Below, in pieces: positions 23,085 to 35,040 of a DNA stretch of 64,000 nt; position 1 is the stretch's first letter, and each line of letters starts with the position of its first letter. The stretch lies in assembly GCF_905475345.1 (NCBI RefSeq), contig NC_066588.1:10108501-10172500 (forward strand), read 5' to 3'. This DNA comes from Vespula vulgaris. Its lineage: Eukaryota; Arthropoda; Insecta; Hymenoptera; Vespidae. A model generated the notes under the pieces. That model was given only the letters and a program-made list of their open reading frames with translations. It did no database searches and was not told where the DNA came from. Both the position numbers and the translations under genes were made by a program.

Positions 23085-24925
23085 TTGGTCCGATCTGGAC
23101 GAAAAAAATATGAGCGTAGAGGTCGCGACGAGCCCTTTCCAATGACCCCGGTCCGGTTCTCCTAGGTGCTATAGTTTCGGAGAAAAAAATTATTAAAGAA
23201 AAATTTTTTTTTCCTTTGTTCCCTTTAAACCGTTATAACTAGGCTCCTATTGGTCCGATCTGGACGAAAAAAATATGGGCGTAGAGGGCGCGACGAGCCC
23301 TTTCCAATGACCCCGGTCCGGTTCTCCTGGGTGCTACAGTTTCGGAGAAAAAAATTGTTAAAGAAAAATTATTTTTTCCTTTGTTCCCTTTAAACCGTTA
23401 TAACTCGGCTCCTATTGGTCCGATCTGGACGAAAAAAATATGGGCGTAGAGGGCGCGACGAGCCCTTTCCAATGTCCCCGGTCCGGTTCTCCTAGGTGCT
23501 ATAGTTTCGGAGAAAAAAATTGTTAAAGAAAAATTTTTTTTTCCTTTGTTCCCTTTAAACCGTTATAACTCGGCTCCTATTGGTCCGATCTGGACGAAAA
23601 AAATATGGGCGTAGAGGGCGCGACGAGCCCTTTCCAATGACCCCGGTCCGGTTCTCCTAGGTGCTATAGTTTCGGAGAAAAAAATTGTTAAAGAAAAATT
23701 TTTTTTTCCTTTGTTCCCTTTAAACCGTTATAACTCGGCTCCTATTGGTCCGATCTGGACGGAAAAAATATGGGCGTAGAGGGCGCGACGAGCCCTTTCC
23801 AATGACCCCGGTGCAGTTCTCCTAGGTGCTATAGTTTCGGAGAAAAAAATTGTTAAAGAAAAATTTTTTCTTCCTTTGTTCCCTTTAAACCGTTATAACT
23901 CGGCTCATATTGGTCCGATCTGGACGAAAAAAATATGGGCGTAGAGGGCGCGACGAGCCCTTTCCAATGACCCCGGTCCGGTTCTCCTAGGTGCTATAGT
24001 TTCGGAGAAAAAAATTGTTAAAGAAAAATTTTTTTTTCCTTTGTTCCCTTTAAACCGTTATAACTCGGCTCCTATTGGTCCGATCTGGACGAAAAAAATA
24101 TGGGCGTAGAGGGCGCGACGAGCCCTTTCCAATGACCCCGGTCCGGTTCTCCTAGGTGCTATAGTTTCGGAGAAAAAAATTGTTAAAGAAAAATTTTTTT
24201 TTCCTTTGTTCCCTTTAAACCGTTATAACTCGGCTCCTATTGGTCCGATCTGGACGAAAAAAATATGAGCGTAGAGGTCGCGACGAGCCCTTTCCAATGA
24301 CCCCGGTCCGGTTCTCCTAGGTGCTATAGTTTCGGAGAAAAAAATTATTAAAGAAAAATTTTTTTTTCCTTTGTTCCCTTTAAACCGTTATAACTAGGCT
24401 CCTATTGGTCCGATCTGGACGAAAAAAATATGGGCGTAGAGGGCGCGACGAGCCCTTTCCAATGACCCCGGTCCGGTTCTCCTGGGTGCTACAGTTTCGG
24501 AGAAAAAAATTGTTAAAGAAAAATTATTTTTTCCTTTGTTCCCTTTAAACCGTTATAACTCGGCTCCTATTGGTCCGATCTGGACGAAAAAAATATGGGC
24601 GTAGAGGGCGCGACGAGCCCTTTCCAATGTCCCCGGTCCGGTTCTCCTAGGTGCTATAGTTTCGGAGAAAAAAATTGTTAAAGAAAAATTTTTTTTTCCT
24701 TTGTTCCCTTTAAACCGTTATAACTCGGCTCCTATTGGTCCGATCTGGACGAAAAAAATATGGGCGTAGAGGGCGCGACGAGCCCTTTCCAATGACCCCG
24801 GTCCGGTTCTCCTAGGTGCTATAGTTTCGGAGAAAAAAATTGTTAAAGAAAAATTTTTTTTTCCTTTGTTCCCTTTAAACCGTTATAACTCGGCTCCTAT
24901 TCGTCCGATCTGGACGAAAAAAATA
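23085..24925 (+). repeat. Tandem 7-monomer higher-order repeat (1,155 bp period)
   Basis: Six private variants recur in the same order exactly 1,155 bp (7 x 165) apart: TGAGCGTAGAGGTCGCG at 23111 and 24266, AATTATTAAAG at about 23,189 and 24,344, TAACTAGGCTCC at about 23,237 and 24,392, CTGGGTGCTACAG at about 23,328 and 24,483, AATTATTTTTTCC at about 23,370 and 24,525, and CCAATGTCCCCGG at about 23,471 and 24,626. Copy 1 continues with GTGCAGTTCT and CTCATATTGG (23,812-23,910), which copy 2 lacks in the part that is present, so the second copy is incomplete. Confidence 0.92.
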
Positions 24926-27250
24926 TGGGCGTAGAGGGCGCGACGAGCCCTTTCCACTGACCCCGGTCCGGTTCACCTAGGTGCTATAGTTTCGGAGAAA
25001 AAAATTGTTAAAGAAAAATTTTTTTTTCCTTTGTTCCCTTTAAACCGTTATAACTCGGCTCCTATTGGTCCGATCTGGACGAAAAAAACATGGGCGTAGA
25101 GGGCGCGACGAGCCCTTTCCAATGACCCCGGTCCGGTTCTCCTAGGTGCTATAGTTTCGGAGAAAAAAATTGTTAAAGAAAAATTTTTTTTTCCTTTGTT
25201 CCCTTTAAACCGTTATAACTCGGCTCCTATTGGTCCGATCTGGACGAAAAAAATATGGGCGTAGACGGCGCGACGAGCCCTTTTCAATGACCCCGGTCCG
25301 GTTCTCCTAGGTGCTATAGTTTCGGAGAAAAAAATTGTTAAAGAAAAATTTTTTTTCCTTTGTTCCCTTTAAACCGTTATAACTCGGCTCCTATTGGTCC
25401 GATCTGGACGAAAAAAATATAGGCGTAGAGGGCGCGACGAGCCCTTTCCAATGACCCCGGTCCGGTTCTCCTAGGTGCTACAGTTTCGGAGAAAAAAATT
25501 GTTAAAAAAAAATTTTTTTTTCCTTTGTTCCCTTTAAACCGTTATAACTCGGCTCCTATTGGTCCGATCTGGACGAAAAAAACATGGGCGTAGAGGGCGC
25601 GACGAGCCCTTTCCAATGACCCCGGTCCGGTTCTCCTAGGTGCTATAGTTTCGGAGAAAAAAATTGTTAAAGAAAAATTTTTTTTTCCTTTGTTCCCTTT
25701 AAACCGTTATAACTCGGCTCCTATTGGTCCGATCTGGACGAAAAAAATATGGGCGTAGAGGGCGCGACGAGCCCTTTCCAATGACCCCGGTCCGGTTCTC
25801 CTAGGTGCTATAGTTTCGGAGAAAAAAATTGTTAAAGAAAAATTTTTTTTTCCTTTGTTCCCTTTAAACCGTTATAACTCGGCTCCTATTCGTCCGATCT
25901 GGACGAAAAAAATATGGGCGTAGAGGGCGCGACGAGCCCTTTCCACTGACCCCGGTCCGGTTCACCTAGGTGCTATAGTTTCGGAGAAAAAAATTGTTAA
26001 AAAAAAATTTTTTTTTCCTTTGTTCCCTTTAAACCGTTATAACTCGGCTCCTATTGGTCCGATCTGGACGAAAAAAACATGGGCGTAGAGGGCGCGACGA
26101 GCCCTTTCCAATGACCCCGGTCCGGTTCTCCTAGGTGCTATAGTTTCGGAGAAAAAAATTGTTAAAGAAAAATTTTTTTTTCCTTTGTTCCCTTTAAACC
26201 GTTATAACTCGGCTCCTATTGGTCCGATCTGGACGAAAAAAATATGGGCGTAGACGGCGCGACGAGCCCTTTCCAATGACCCCGGTCCGGTTCTCCTAGG
26301 TGCTATAGTTTCGGAGAAAAAAATTGTTAAAGAAAAAATTTTTTTTCCTTTGTTCCCTTTAAACCGTTATAACTCGGCTCCTATTGGTCCGATCTGGACG
26401 AAAAAAATATGGGCGTAGAGGGCGCGACGAGCCCTTTCCAATGACCCCGGTCCGGTTCTCCTAGGTGCTATAGTTTCGGAGAAAAAAATTGTTAAAGAAA
26501 AATTTTTTTTTCCTTTGTTCCCTTTAAACCGTTATAACTCGGCTCCTATTGGTCCGATCTGGACGAAAAAAACATGGGCGTAGAGGGCGCGACGAGCCCT
26601 TTCCAATGACCCCGGTCCGGTTCTCCTAGGTGCTATAGTTTCGGAGAAAAAAATTGTTAAAGAAAAATTTTTTTTTCCTTTGTTCCCTTTAAACCGTTAT
26701 AACTCGGCTCCTATTGGTCCGATCTGGACGAAAAAAATATGGGCGTAGACGGCGCGACGAGCCCTTTTCAATGACCCCGGTCCGGTTCTCCTAGGTGCTA
26801 TAGTTTCGGAGAAAAAAATTGTTAAAGAAAAAATTTTTTTTCCTTTGTTCCCTTTAAACCGTTATAACTCGGCTCCTATTGGTCCGATCTGGACGAAAAA
26901 AATATGGGCGTAGAGGGCGCGACGAGCCCTTTCCAATGACCCCGGTCCGGTTCTCCTAGGTGCTATAGTTTCGGAGAAAAAAATTGTTAAAGAAAAATTT
27001 TTTTTTCCTTTGTTCCCTTTAAACCGTTATAACTCGGCTCCTATTGGTCCGATATGGACGAAAAAAATATAGGCGTAGAGGGCGCGACGAGCCCTTTCGA
27101 ATGACCCCGGTCCGGTTCTCCTAGGTGCTATAGTTTCGGAGAAAAAATTGTTAAAGAAAAATTTTTTTTTCCTTTGTTCCCTTTAAACCGTTATAACTCG
27201 GCTCCTATTGGTCCGATATGGACGAAAAAAACATGGGCGTAGAGGGCGCG
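24880..27250 (+). repeat. Nested 3-monomer (495 bp) and 6-monomer (989 bp) higher-order repeats
   Basis: ACATGGGCG monomers start at 25088, 25582, 26077, 26572 and 27231: three successive steps of 494-495 bp, then one of 659. A TTCGTCCG / CCACTGACC / GTTCACCTAGG monomer occurs at 24901 and 25890 (989 bp apart). TAGACGGCGCGACG occurs at about 25,263, 26,251 and 26,746. The three-monomer series ACATGGG, TAGACGG, A6T-tract monomer is directly doubled at 26,077-27,050. The combination shows successive rounds of amplification with different unit sizes over the same monomers. Confidence 0.88.
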
Positions 27251-29110
27251 ACGAGCCCGTTCCAATGACCCCGGTCCGGTTCTCCTAGGTGCTATAGTTT
27301 CGGAGAAAAAAATTGTTAAAGAAAAATTTTTTTTTCCTTTGTTCCCTTTAAACCGTTATAACTCGGCTCCTATTGGTCCGATCTGGGCGAAAAAAATATG
27401 GGCGTAGATGGTGCGACGAGCCCTTTCCAATGACCCCGGTCCGGTTCTCCTAGGTGCTATAGTTTCGGAGAAAAAAATTGTTAAAGAAAAATTTTTTTTT
27501 CCTTTGTTCCCTTTAAACCGTTATAACTCGGCTCCTATTGGTCCGATCTGGACGAAAAAAATATAGGCGTAGAGGGCGCGACGAGCCCTTTCCAATGACC
27601 CCGGTCCGGTTCTCCTAGGTGCTATAGTTTCGGAGAAAAAAATTGTTAAAGAAAAATTTTTTTTTCCTTTGTTCCCTTTAAACCGTTATAACTCGGCTCC
27701 TGTTGGCCCGATCTGGACGAAAAAAATATGGGCGTAGAGGGCGCGACGAGCCCTTTCCAACGACCCCGGTACGGTTCTCCTACGTTCTATAGTTTCGGAG
27801 AAAAAAATTGTTAAAGAAAAATTTTTTTTCCTTTGTTCCCTTTAAACCGTTATAACTCGGCTCCTATTGGTCCGTTCTGGACGAAAAAAATATGGGCGTA
27901 GAGGGCGCGACGAGCCCTTTCCAATGACCCCGGTCCGGTACTCCTAGGTGCTACAGTTTCGGAGAAAAAAATTGTTAAAGAAAAAATTTTTTTTCCTTTG
28001 TTCCCTTTAAACCGTTATAACTCGGCTCCTATTGGTCCGATCTGGGCGGAAAAAATATGGGCGCAGAGGGCGCGGCGAGCCCTTTCAATGACCCCGGTCC
28101 GGTTCTCCTAGGTGCTATAGTTTCGGAGAAAAAAATTGTTAAAGAAAAATTTTTTTTTCCTTTGTTCCCTTTAAACCGTTATAACTCGGCTCCTGTTGGC
28201 CCGATCTGGACGAAAAAAATATGGGCGTAGAGGGCGCGACGAGCCCTTTCCAACGACCCCGGTACGGTTCTCCTACGTTCTATAGTTTCGGAGAAAAAAA
28301 TTGTTAAAGAAAAATTTTTTTCCCTTTGTTCCCTTTAAACCGTTATAACTCGGCTCCTGTTGGCCCGATCTGGACGAAAAAAATATGGGCGTAGAGGGCG
28401 CGACGAGCCCTTTCCAATGACCCCGGTCCGGTTCTCCTAGGTGCTATAGTTTCGGAGAAAAAAATTGTTAAAGAAAAATTTTTTTTTCCTTTGTTCCCTT
28501 TAAACCGTTATAACTCGGCTCCTATTGGTCCGATCTGGACGAAAAAAATATGGGCGTAGAGGGCGCGACGAGCCCTTTCCAATGACCCCGGTCCGGTTCT
28601 CCTACGTGCTATCGCTTCGGAGAAAAAAATTGTTAAAGAAAAATTTTTTTTTCCTTTGTTCCCTTTAAACCGTTATAACTCGGCTCCTATTGGTCCGATC
28701 TGGGCGGAAAAAATATGGGCGCAGAGGGCGCGGCGAGCCCTTTCAATGACCCCGGTCCGGTTCTCCTAGGTGCTATAGTTTCGGAGAAAAAAATTGTTAA
28801 AGAAAAATTTTTTTTTCCTTTGTTCCCTTTAAACCGTTATAACTCGGCTCCTATTGGTCCGATCTGGACGAAAAAAATATGGGCGTAGAGGGCGCGACGA
28901 GCCCTTTCCAATGACCCCGGTCCGGTTCTCCTAGGTGCTATAGTTTCGGAGAAAAAAATTGTTAAAGAAAAATTTTTTTTTCCTTTGTTCCCTTTAAACC
29001 GTTATAACTCGGCTCCTATTAGTCCGATCTGGACGAAAAAAATATGGGCGTAGAGGGCGCGACGAGCCCTTTCCAACGACCCCGCTCCGGTTCTCCTAGG
29101 TGCTATAGTT
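25330..29110 (+). repeat. Long duplicated block in the core, copy 1 (partner at 31,750-35,040)
   Basis: The left part (25.33-26.45 kb) matches 31.75-32.45 kb at +6,424; anchors are ATATAGGCGTAGAGG at about 25,418/31,842, the long-A GTTAAAAAAAAATT at about 25,500/31,924 and TTCGTCCG at 25890/32314. The right part (26.45-29.11 kb) matches 32.4-35.04 kb at +5,929 or +5,930; anchors are GAGAAAAAATTG (one A short) at 27141/33070, GATATGGACG, GCTATCGCTTCGG at about 28,611/34,541 and TATTAGTCCG at 29021/34951. The 495 bp difference equals the extra three-monomer unit in copy 1. Confidence 0.88.
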
Positions 29111-31680
29111 TCGGAGAAAAAAATTATTAAAGAAAAATTTTTTTTTCCTTTGTCCCCTTTAAACCGTTATAACTCGGCTCCTATTGGTCCGATCTGGACG
29201 AAAAAAATATGGGCGTAGAGGGCGCGACGAGCCCTTTCCAATGACCCCGGTCCGGTTCTCCTAGGTGCTATAGTTTCGGAGAAAAAAATTGTTAAAGAAA
29301 AAGTTTTTTTCCTTTGTTCCCTTTAAACCGTTATAACTCGGCTCCTATTGGTCCGATCTGGACGAAAAAAATATGGGCGCAGAGGGCGCGACGAGCCCTT
29401 TCCAACGACCCCGGTACGGTTCTCCTACGTTCTATAGTTTCGGAGAAAAAAATTGTTAAAGAAAAATTTTTTTTCCTTTGTTCCCTTTAAACTGTTATAA
29501 CTCGGCTCCTATTGGTCCGATCTGGACGAAAAAAATATGGGCGTAGAGGGCGCGACGAGCCCTTTCCAACGACCCCGGTACGGTTCTCCTACGTTCTATA
29601 GTTTCGGAGAAAAAAATTGTTAAAGAAAAATTTTTTTTCCTTTGTTCCCTTTAAACTGTTATAACTCGGCTCCTATTGGTCCGATCTGGACGAAAAAAAT
29701 ATGGGCGTAGAGGGCGCGACGAGCCCTTTCCAACGACCCCGGTACGGTTCTCCTACGTTCTATAGTTTCGGAGAAAAAAATTGTTAAAGAAAAATTTTTT
29801 TTTCCTTTGTTCCCTTTAAACCGTTATAACTCGGCTCCTATTTTTTCCGATCTGGGCGGAAAAAATATGGGCGTAGAGGGCGCGACGAGCCCTTTCCAAT
29901 GACCCCGGTCCGGTTCTCGTAGGTGCTATAGTTTCGGAGAAAAAAATTGTTAAAGAAAAATTTTTTTTTCCTTTGTTCCCTTTAAACCGTTATAACTCGG
30001 CTCCTATTCGTCCGATCTGGACGAAAAAAATATGGGCGTAGAGGGCGCGACGAGCCCTTTCCACTGACCCCGGTCCGGTTCACCTAGGTGCTATAGTTTC
30101 GGAGAAAAAAATTGTTAAAGAAAAATTTTTTTTTCCTTTGTTCCCTTTAAACCGTTATAACTCGGCTCCTATTGGTCCGATCTGGACGAAAAAAATATGG
30201 GCGTAGACGGCGCGACGAGCCCTTTTCAATGACCCCGGTCCGGTTCTACTAGGTGCTATAGTTTCGGAGAAAAAAATTGTTAAAGAAAAAATTTTTTTTC
30301 CTTTGTTCCCTTTAAACCGTTATAACTCGGCTCCTATTGGTCCGATCTGGACGAAAAAAATATGGGCGTAGAGGGCGCGACGAGCCCTTTCCAACGACCC
30401 CGCTCCGGTTCTCCTAGGTGCTATAGTTTCGGAGAAAAAAATTATTAAAGAAAAATTTTTTTTTCCTTTGTCCCCTTTAAACCGTTATAACTCGGCTCCT
30501 ATTGGTCCGATCTGGACGAAAAAAATATGGGCGTAGAGGGCGCGACGAGCCCTTTCCAATGACCCCGGTCCGGTTCTCCTAGGTGCTATAGTTTCGGAGA
30601 AAAAAATTGTTAAAGAAAAAGTTTTTTTCCTTTGTTCCCTTTAAACCGTTATAACTCGGCTCCTATTGGTCCGATCTGGACGAAAAAAATATGGGCGCAG
30701 AGGGCGCGACGAGCCCTTTCCAACGACCCCGGTACGGTTCTCCTACGTTCTATAGTTTCGGAGAAAAAAATTGTTAAAGAAAAATTTTTTTTCCTTTGTT
30801 CCCTTTAAACTGTTATAACTCGGCTCCTATTGGTCCGATCTGGACGAAAAAAATATGGGCGTAGAGGGCGCGACGAGCCCTTTCCAACGACCCCGGTACG
30901 GTTCTCCTACGTTCTATAGTTTCGGAGAAAAAAATTGTTAAAGAAAAATTTTTTTTCCTTTGTTCCCTTTAAACTGTTATAACTCGGCTCCTATTGGTCC
31001 GATCTGGACGAAAAAAATATGGGCGTAGAGGGCGCGACGAGCCCTTTCCAACGACCCCGGTACGGTTCTCCTACGTTCTATAGTTTCGGAGAAAAAAATT
31101 GTTAAAGAAAAATTTTTTTTTCCTTTGTTCCCTTTAAACCGTTATAACTCGGCTCCTATTGGTCCGATCTGGGCGGAAAAAATATGGGCGTAGAGGGCGC
31201 GACGAGCCCTTTCCAATGACCCCGGTCCGGTTCTCGTAGGTGCTATAGTTTCGGAGAAAAAAATTGTTAAAGAAAAATTTTTTTTTCCTTTGTTCCCTTT
31301 AAACCGTTATAACTCGGCTCCTATTCGTCCGATCTGGACGAAAAAAATATGGGCGTAGAGGGCGCGACGAGCCCTTTCCACTGACCCCGGTCCGGTTCAC
31401 CTAGGTGCTATAGTTTCGGAGAAAAAAATTGTTAAAGAAAAATTTTTTTTTCCTTTGTTCCCTTTAAACCGTTATAACTCGGCTCCTATTGGTCCGATCT
31501 GGACGAAAAAAATATGGGCGTAGACGGCGCGACGAGCCCTTTTCAATGACCCCGGTCCGGTTCTACTAGGTGCTATAGTTTCGGAGAAAAAAATTGTTAA
31601 AGAAAAAATTTTTTTTCCTTTGTTCCCTTTAAACCGTTATAACTCGGCTCCTATTGGTCCGATCTGGACGAAAAAAATAT
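29045..31680 (+). repeat. Tandem pair of 8-monomer units (1,317 bp period)
   Basis: Two adjacent, nearly identical 8-monomer units. Anchors: CCCGCTCCGG at 29081 and 30399 (1,318), TTCGTCCG at 30008 and 31325 (1,317) and TTCTACTAGG at 30244 and 31561 (1,317). The order is: CGCTCCGG with AATTATTAAAG and TTTGTCCCC; plain; AAAAAGTTTTTTT; three GGTACGG-CTACGTTC monomers with AAACTGTTATAAC; GATCTGGGCGG with CTCGTAGG; TTCGTCCG-CCACTGACC; TAGACGG. Copy 1 has a private change at about 29,838 (CTATTTTTTCCGATC instead of CTATTGGTCCGATC). The CGCTCCGG / AATTATTAAAG / TTTGTCCCC monomer returns once more at about 38,134-38,210. Confidence 0.9.
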
Positions 31681-31749
31681 GGGCGTAGACGGCGCGACGA
31701 GCCCTTTTCAATGACCCCGGTCCGGTTCACCTAGGTGCTATAGTTTCGG

Positions 31750-34700
31750 AGAAAAAAATTGTTAAAGAAAAATTTTTTTTCCTTTGTTCCCTTTAAACCG
31801 TTATAACTCGGCTCCTATTGGTCCGATCTGGACGAAAAAAATATAGGCGTAGAGGGCGCGACGAGCCCTTTCCAATGACCCCGGTCCGGTTCTCCTAGGT
31901 GCTATAGTTTCGGAGAAAAAAATTGTTAAAAAAAAATTTTTTTTTCCTTTGTTCCCTTTAAACCGTTATAACTCGGCTCCTATTGGTCCGATCTGGACGA
32001 AAAAAACATGGGCGTAGAGGGCGCGACGAGCCCTTTCCAATGACCCCGGTCCGGTTCTCCTAGGTGCTATAGTTTCGGAGAAAAAAATTGTTAAAGAAAA
32101 ATTTTTTTTTCCTTTGTTCCCTTTAAACCGTTATAACTCGGCTCCTATTGGTCCGATCTGGACGAAAAAAATATGGGCGTAGAGGGCGCGACGAGCCCTT
32201 TCCAATGACCCCGGTCCGGTTCTCCTAGGTGCTATAGTTTCGGAGAAAAAAATTGTTAAAGAAAAATTTTTTTTTCCTTTGTTCCCTTTAAACCGTTATA
32301 ACTCGGCTCCTATTCGTCCGATCTGGACGAAAAAAATATGGGCGTAGAGGGCGCGACGAGCCCTTTCCACTGACCCCGGTCCGGTTCACCTAGGTGCTAT
32401 AGTTTCGGAGAAAAAAATTGTTAAAGAAAAATTTTTTTTTCCTTTGTTCCCTTTAAACCGTTATAACTCGGCTCCTATTGGTCCGATCTGGACGAAAAAA
32501 ACATGGGCGTAGAGGGCGCGACGAGCCCTTTCCAATGACCCCGGTCCGGTTCTCCTAGGTGCTATAGTTTCGGAGAAAAAAATTGTTAAAGAAAAATTTT
32601 TTTTTCCTTTGTTCCCTTTAAACCGTTATAACTCGGCTCCTATTGGTCCGATCTGGACGAAAAAAATATGGGCGTAGACGGCGCGACGAGCCCTTTTCAA
32701 TGACCCCGGTCCGGTTCTCCTAGGTGCTATAGTTTCGGAGAAAAAAATTGTTAAAGAAAAAATTTTTTTTCCTTTGTTCCCTTTAAACCGTTATAACTCG
32801 GCTCCTATTGGTCCGATCTGGACGAAAAAAATATGGGCGTAGAGGGCGCGACGAGCCCTTTCCAATGACCCCGGTCCGGTTCTCCTAGGTGCTATAGTTT
32901 CGGAGAAAAAAATTGTTAAAGAAAAATTTTTTTTTCCTTTGTTCCCTTTAAACCGTTATAACTCGGCTCCTATTGGTCCGATATGGACGAAAAAAATATA
33001 GGCGTAGAGGGCGCGACGAGCCCTTTCGAATGACCCCGGTCCGGTTCTCCTAGGTGCTATAGTTTCGGAGAAAAAATTGTTAAAGAAAAATTTTTTTTTC
33101 CTTTGTTCCCTTTAAACCGTTATAACTCGGCTCCTATTGGTCCGATATGGACGAAAAAAACATGGGCGTAGAGGGCGCGACGAGCCCTTTCCAATGACCC
33201 CGGTCCGGTTCTCCTAGGTGCTATAGTTTCGGAGAAAAAAATTGTTAAAGAAAAATTTTTTTTTCCTTTGTTCCCTTTAAACCGTTATAACTCGGCTCCT
33301 ATTGGTCCGATCTGGGCGAAAAAAATATGGGCGTAGATGGCGCGACGAGCCCTTTCCAATGACCCCGGTCCGGTTCTCCTAGGTGCTATAGTTTCGGAGA
33401 AAAAAATTGTTAAAGAAAAATTTTTTTTTCCTTTGTTCCCTTTAAACCGTTATAACTCGGCTCCTATTGGTCCGATCTGGACGAAAAAAATATAGGCGTA
33501 GAGGGCGCGACGAGCCCTTTCCAATGACCCCGGTCCGGTTCTCCTAGGTGCTATAGTTTCGGAGAAAAAAATTGTTAAAGAAAAATTTTTTTTTCCTTTG
33601 TTCCCTTTAAACCGTTATAACTCGGCTCCTGTTGGCCCGATCTGGACGAAAAAAATATGGGCGTAGAGGGCGCGACGAGCCCTTTCCAACGACCCCGGTA
33701 CGGTTCTCCTACGTTCTATAGTTTCGGAGAAAAAAATTGTTAAAGAAAAATTTTTTTTCCTTTGTTCCCTTTAAACCGTTATAACTCGGCTCCTATTGGT
33801 CCGATCTGGACGAAAAAAATATGGGCGTAGAGGGCGCGACGAGCCCTTTCCAATGACCCCGGTCCGGTACTCCTAGGTGCTACAGTTTCGGAGAAAAAAA
33901 TTGTTAAAGAAAAAATTTTTTTTCCTTTGTTCCCTTTAAACCGTTATAACTCGGCTCCTATTGGTCCGATCTGGGCGGAAAAAATATGGGCGCAGAGGGC
34001 GCGGCGAGCCCTTTCAATGACCCCGGTCCGGTTCTCCTAGGTGCTATAGTTTCGGAGAAAAAAATTGTTAAAGAAAAATTTTTTTTTCCTTTGTTCCCTT
34101 TAAACCGTTATAACTCGGCTCCTGTTGGCCCGATCTGGACGAAAAAAATATGGGCGTAGAGGGCGCGACGAGCCCTTTCCAACGACCCCGGTACGGTTCT
34201 CCTACGTTCTATAGTTTCGGAGAAAAAAATTGTTAAAGAAAAATTTTTTTTTCCTTTGTTCCCTTTAAACCGTTATAACTCGGCTCCTGTTGGCCCGATC
34301 TGGACGAAAAAAATATGGGCGTAGAGGGCGCGACGAGCCCTTTCCAATGACCCCGGTCCGGTTCTCCTAGGTGCTATAGTTTCGGAGAAAAAAATTGTTA
34401 AAGAAAAATTTTTTTTTCCTTTGTTCCCTTTAAACCGTTATAACTCGGCTCCTATTGGTCCGATCTGGACGAAAAAAATATGGGCGTAGAGGGCGCGACG
34501 AGCCCTTTCCAATGACCCCGGTCCGGTTCTCCTACGTGCTATCGCTTCGGAGAAAAAAATTGTTAAAGAAAAATTTTTTTTTCCTTTGTTCCCTTTAAAC
34601 CGTTATAACTCGGCTCCTATTGGTCCGATCTGGGCGGAAAAAATATGGGCGCAGAGGGCGCGGCGAGCCCTTTCAATGACCCCGGTCCGGTTCTCCTAGG

Positions 34701-35040
34701 TGCTATAGTTTCGGAGAAAAAAATTGTTAAAGAAAAATTTTTTTTTCCTTTGTTCCCTTTAAACCGTTATAACTCGGCTCCTATTGGTCCGATCTGGACG
34801 AAAAAAATATGGGCGTAGAGGGCGCGACGAGCCCTTTCCAATGACCCCGGTCCGGTTCTCCTAGGTGCTATAGTTTCGGAGAAAAAAATTGTTAAAGAAA
34901 AATTTTTTTTTCCTTTGTTCCCTTTAAACCGTTATAACTCGGCTCCTATTAGTCCGATCTGGACGAAAAAAATATGGGCGTAGAGGGCGCGACGAGCCCT
35001 TTCCAACGACCCCGCTCCGGTTCTCCTAGGTGCTATAGTT
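31750..35040 (+). repeat. Long duplicated block in the core, copy 2 (partner at 25,330-29,110)
   Basis: This repeats the monomer order of 25.33-29.11 kb without one three-monomer unit. Shared rare monomers in order are ATATAGGCG, ACATGGGCG, TTCGTCCG, ACATGGGCG, TAGACGG, GATATGGACG (twice), TAGATGGCGCG, GTTGGCCCG, GGTACTCC, GCGCGGCGAGCCC, ATCGCTTCGG and TATTAGTCCG. Copy differences are few (CGAGCCCGTTCC at about 27,253 in copy 1 only; TAGATGGTGCG at 27,409 against TAGATGGCGCG at about 33,335). Homology stops after the CGCTCCGG monomer at about 35,040, where copy 1 has AATTATTAAAG and copy 2 has AATTGTTAAAG. Confidence 0.88.
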
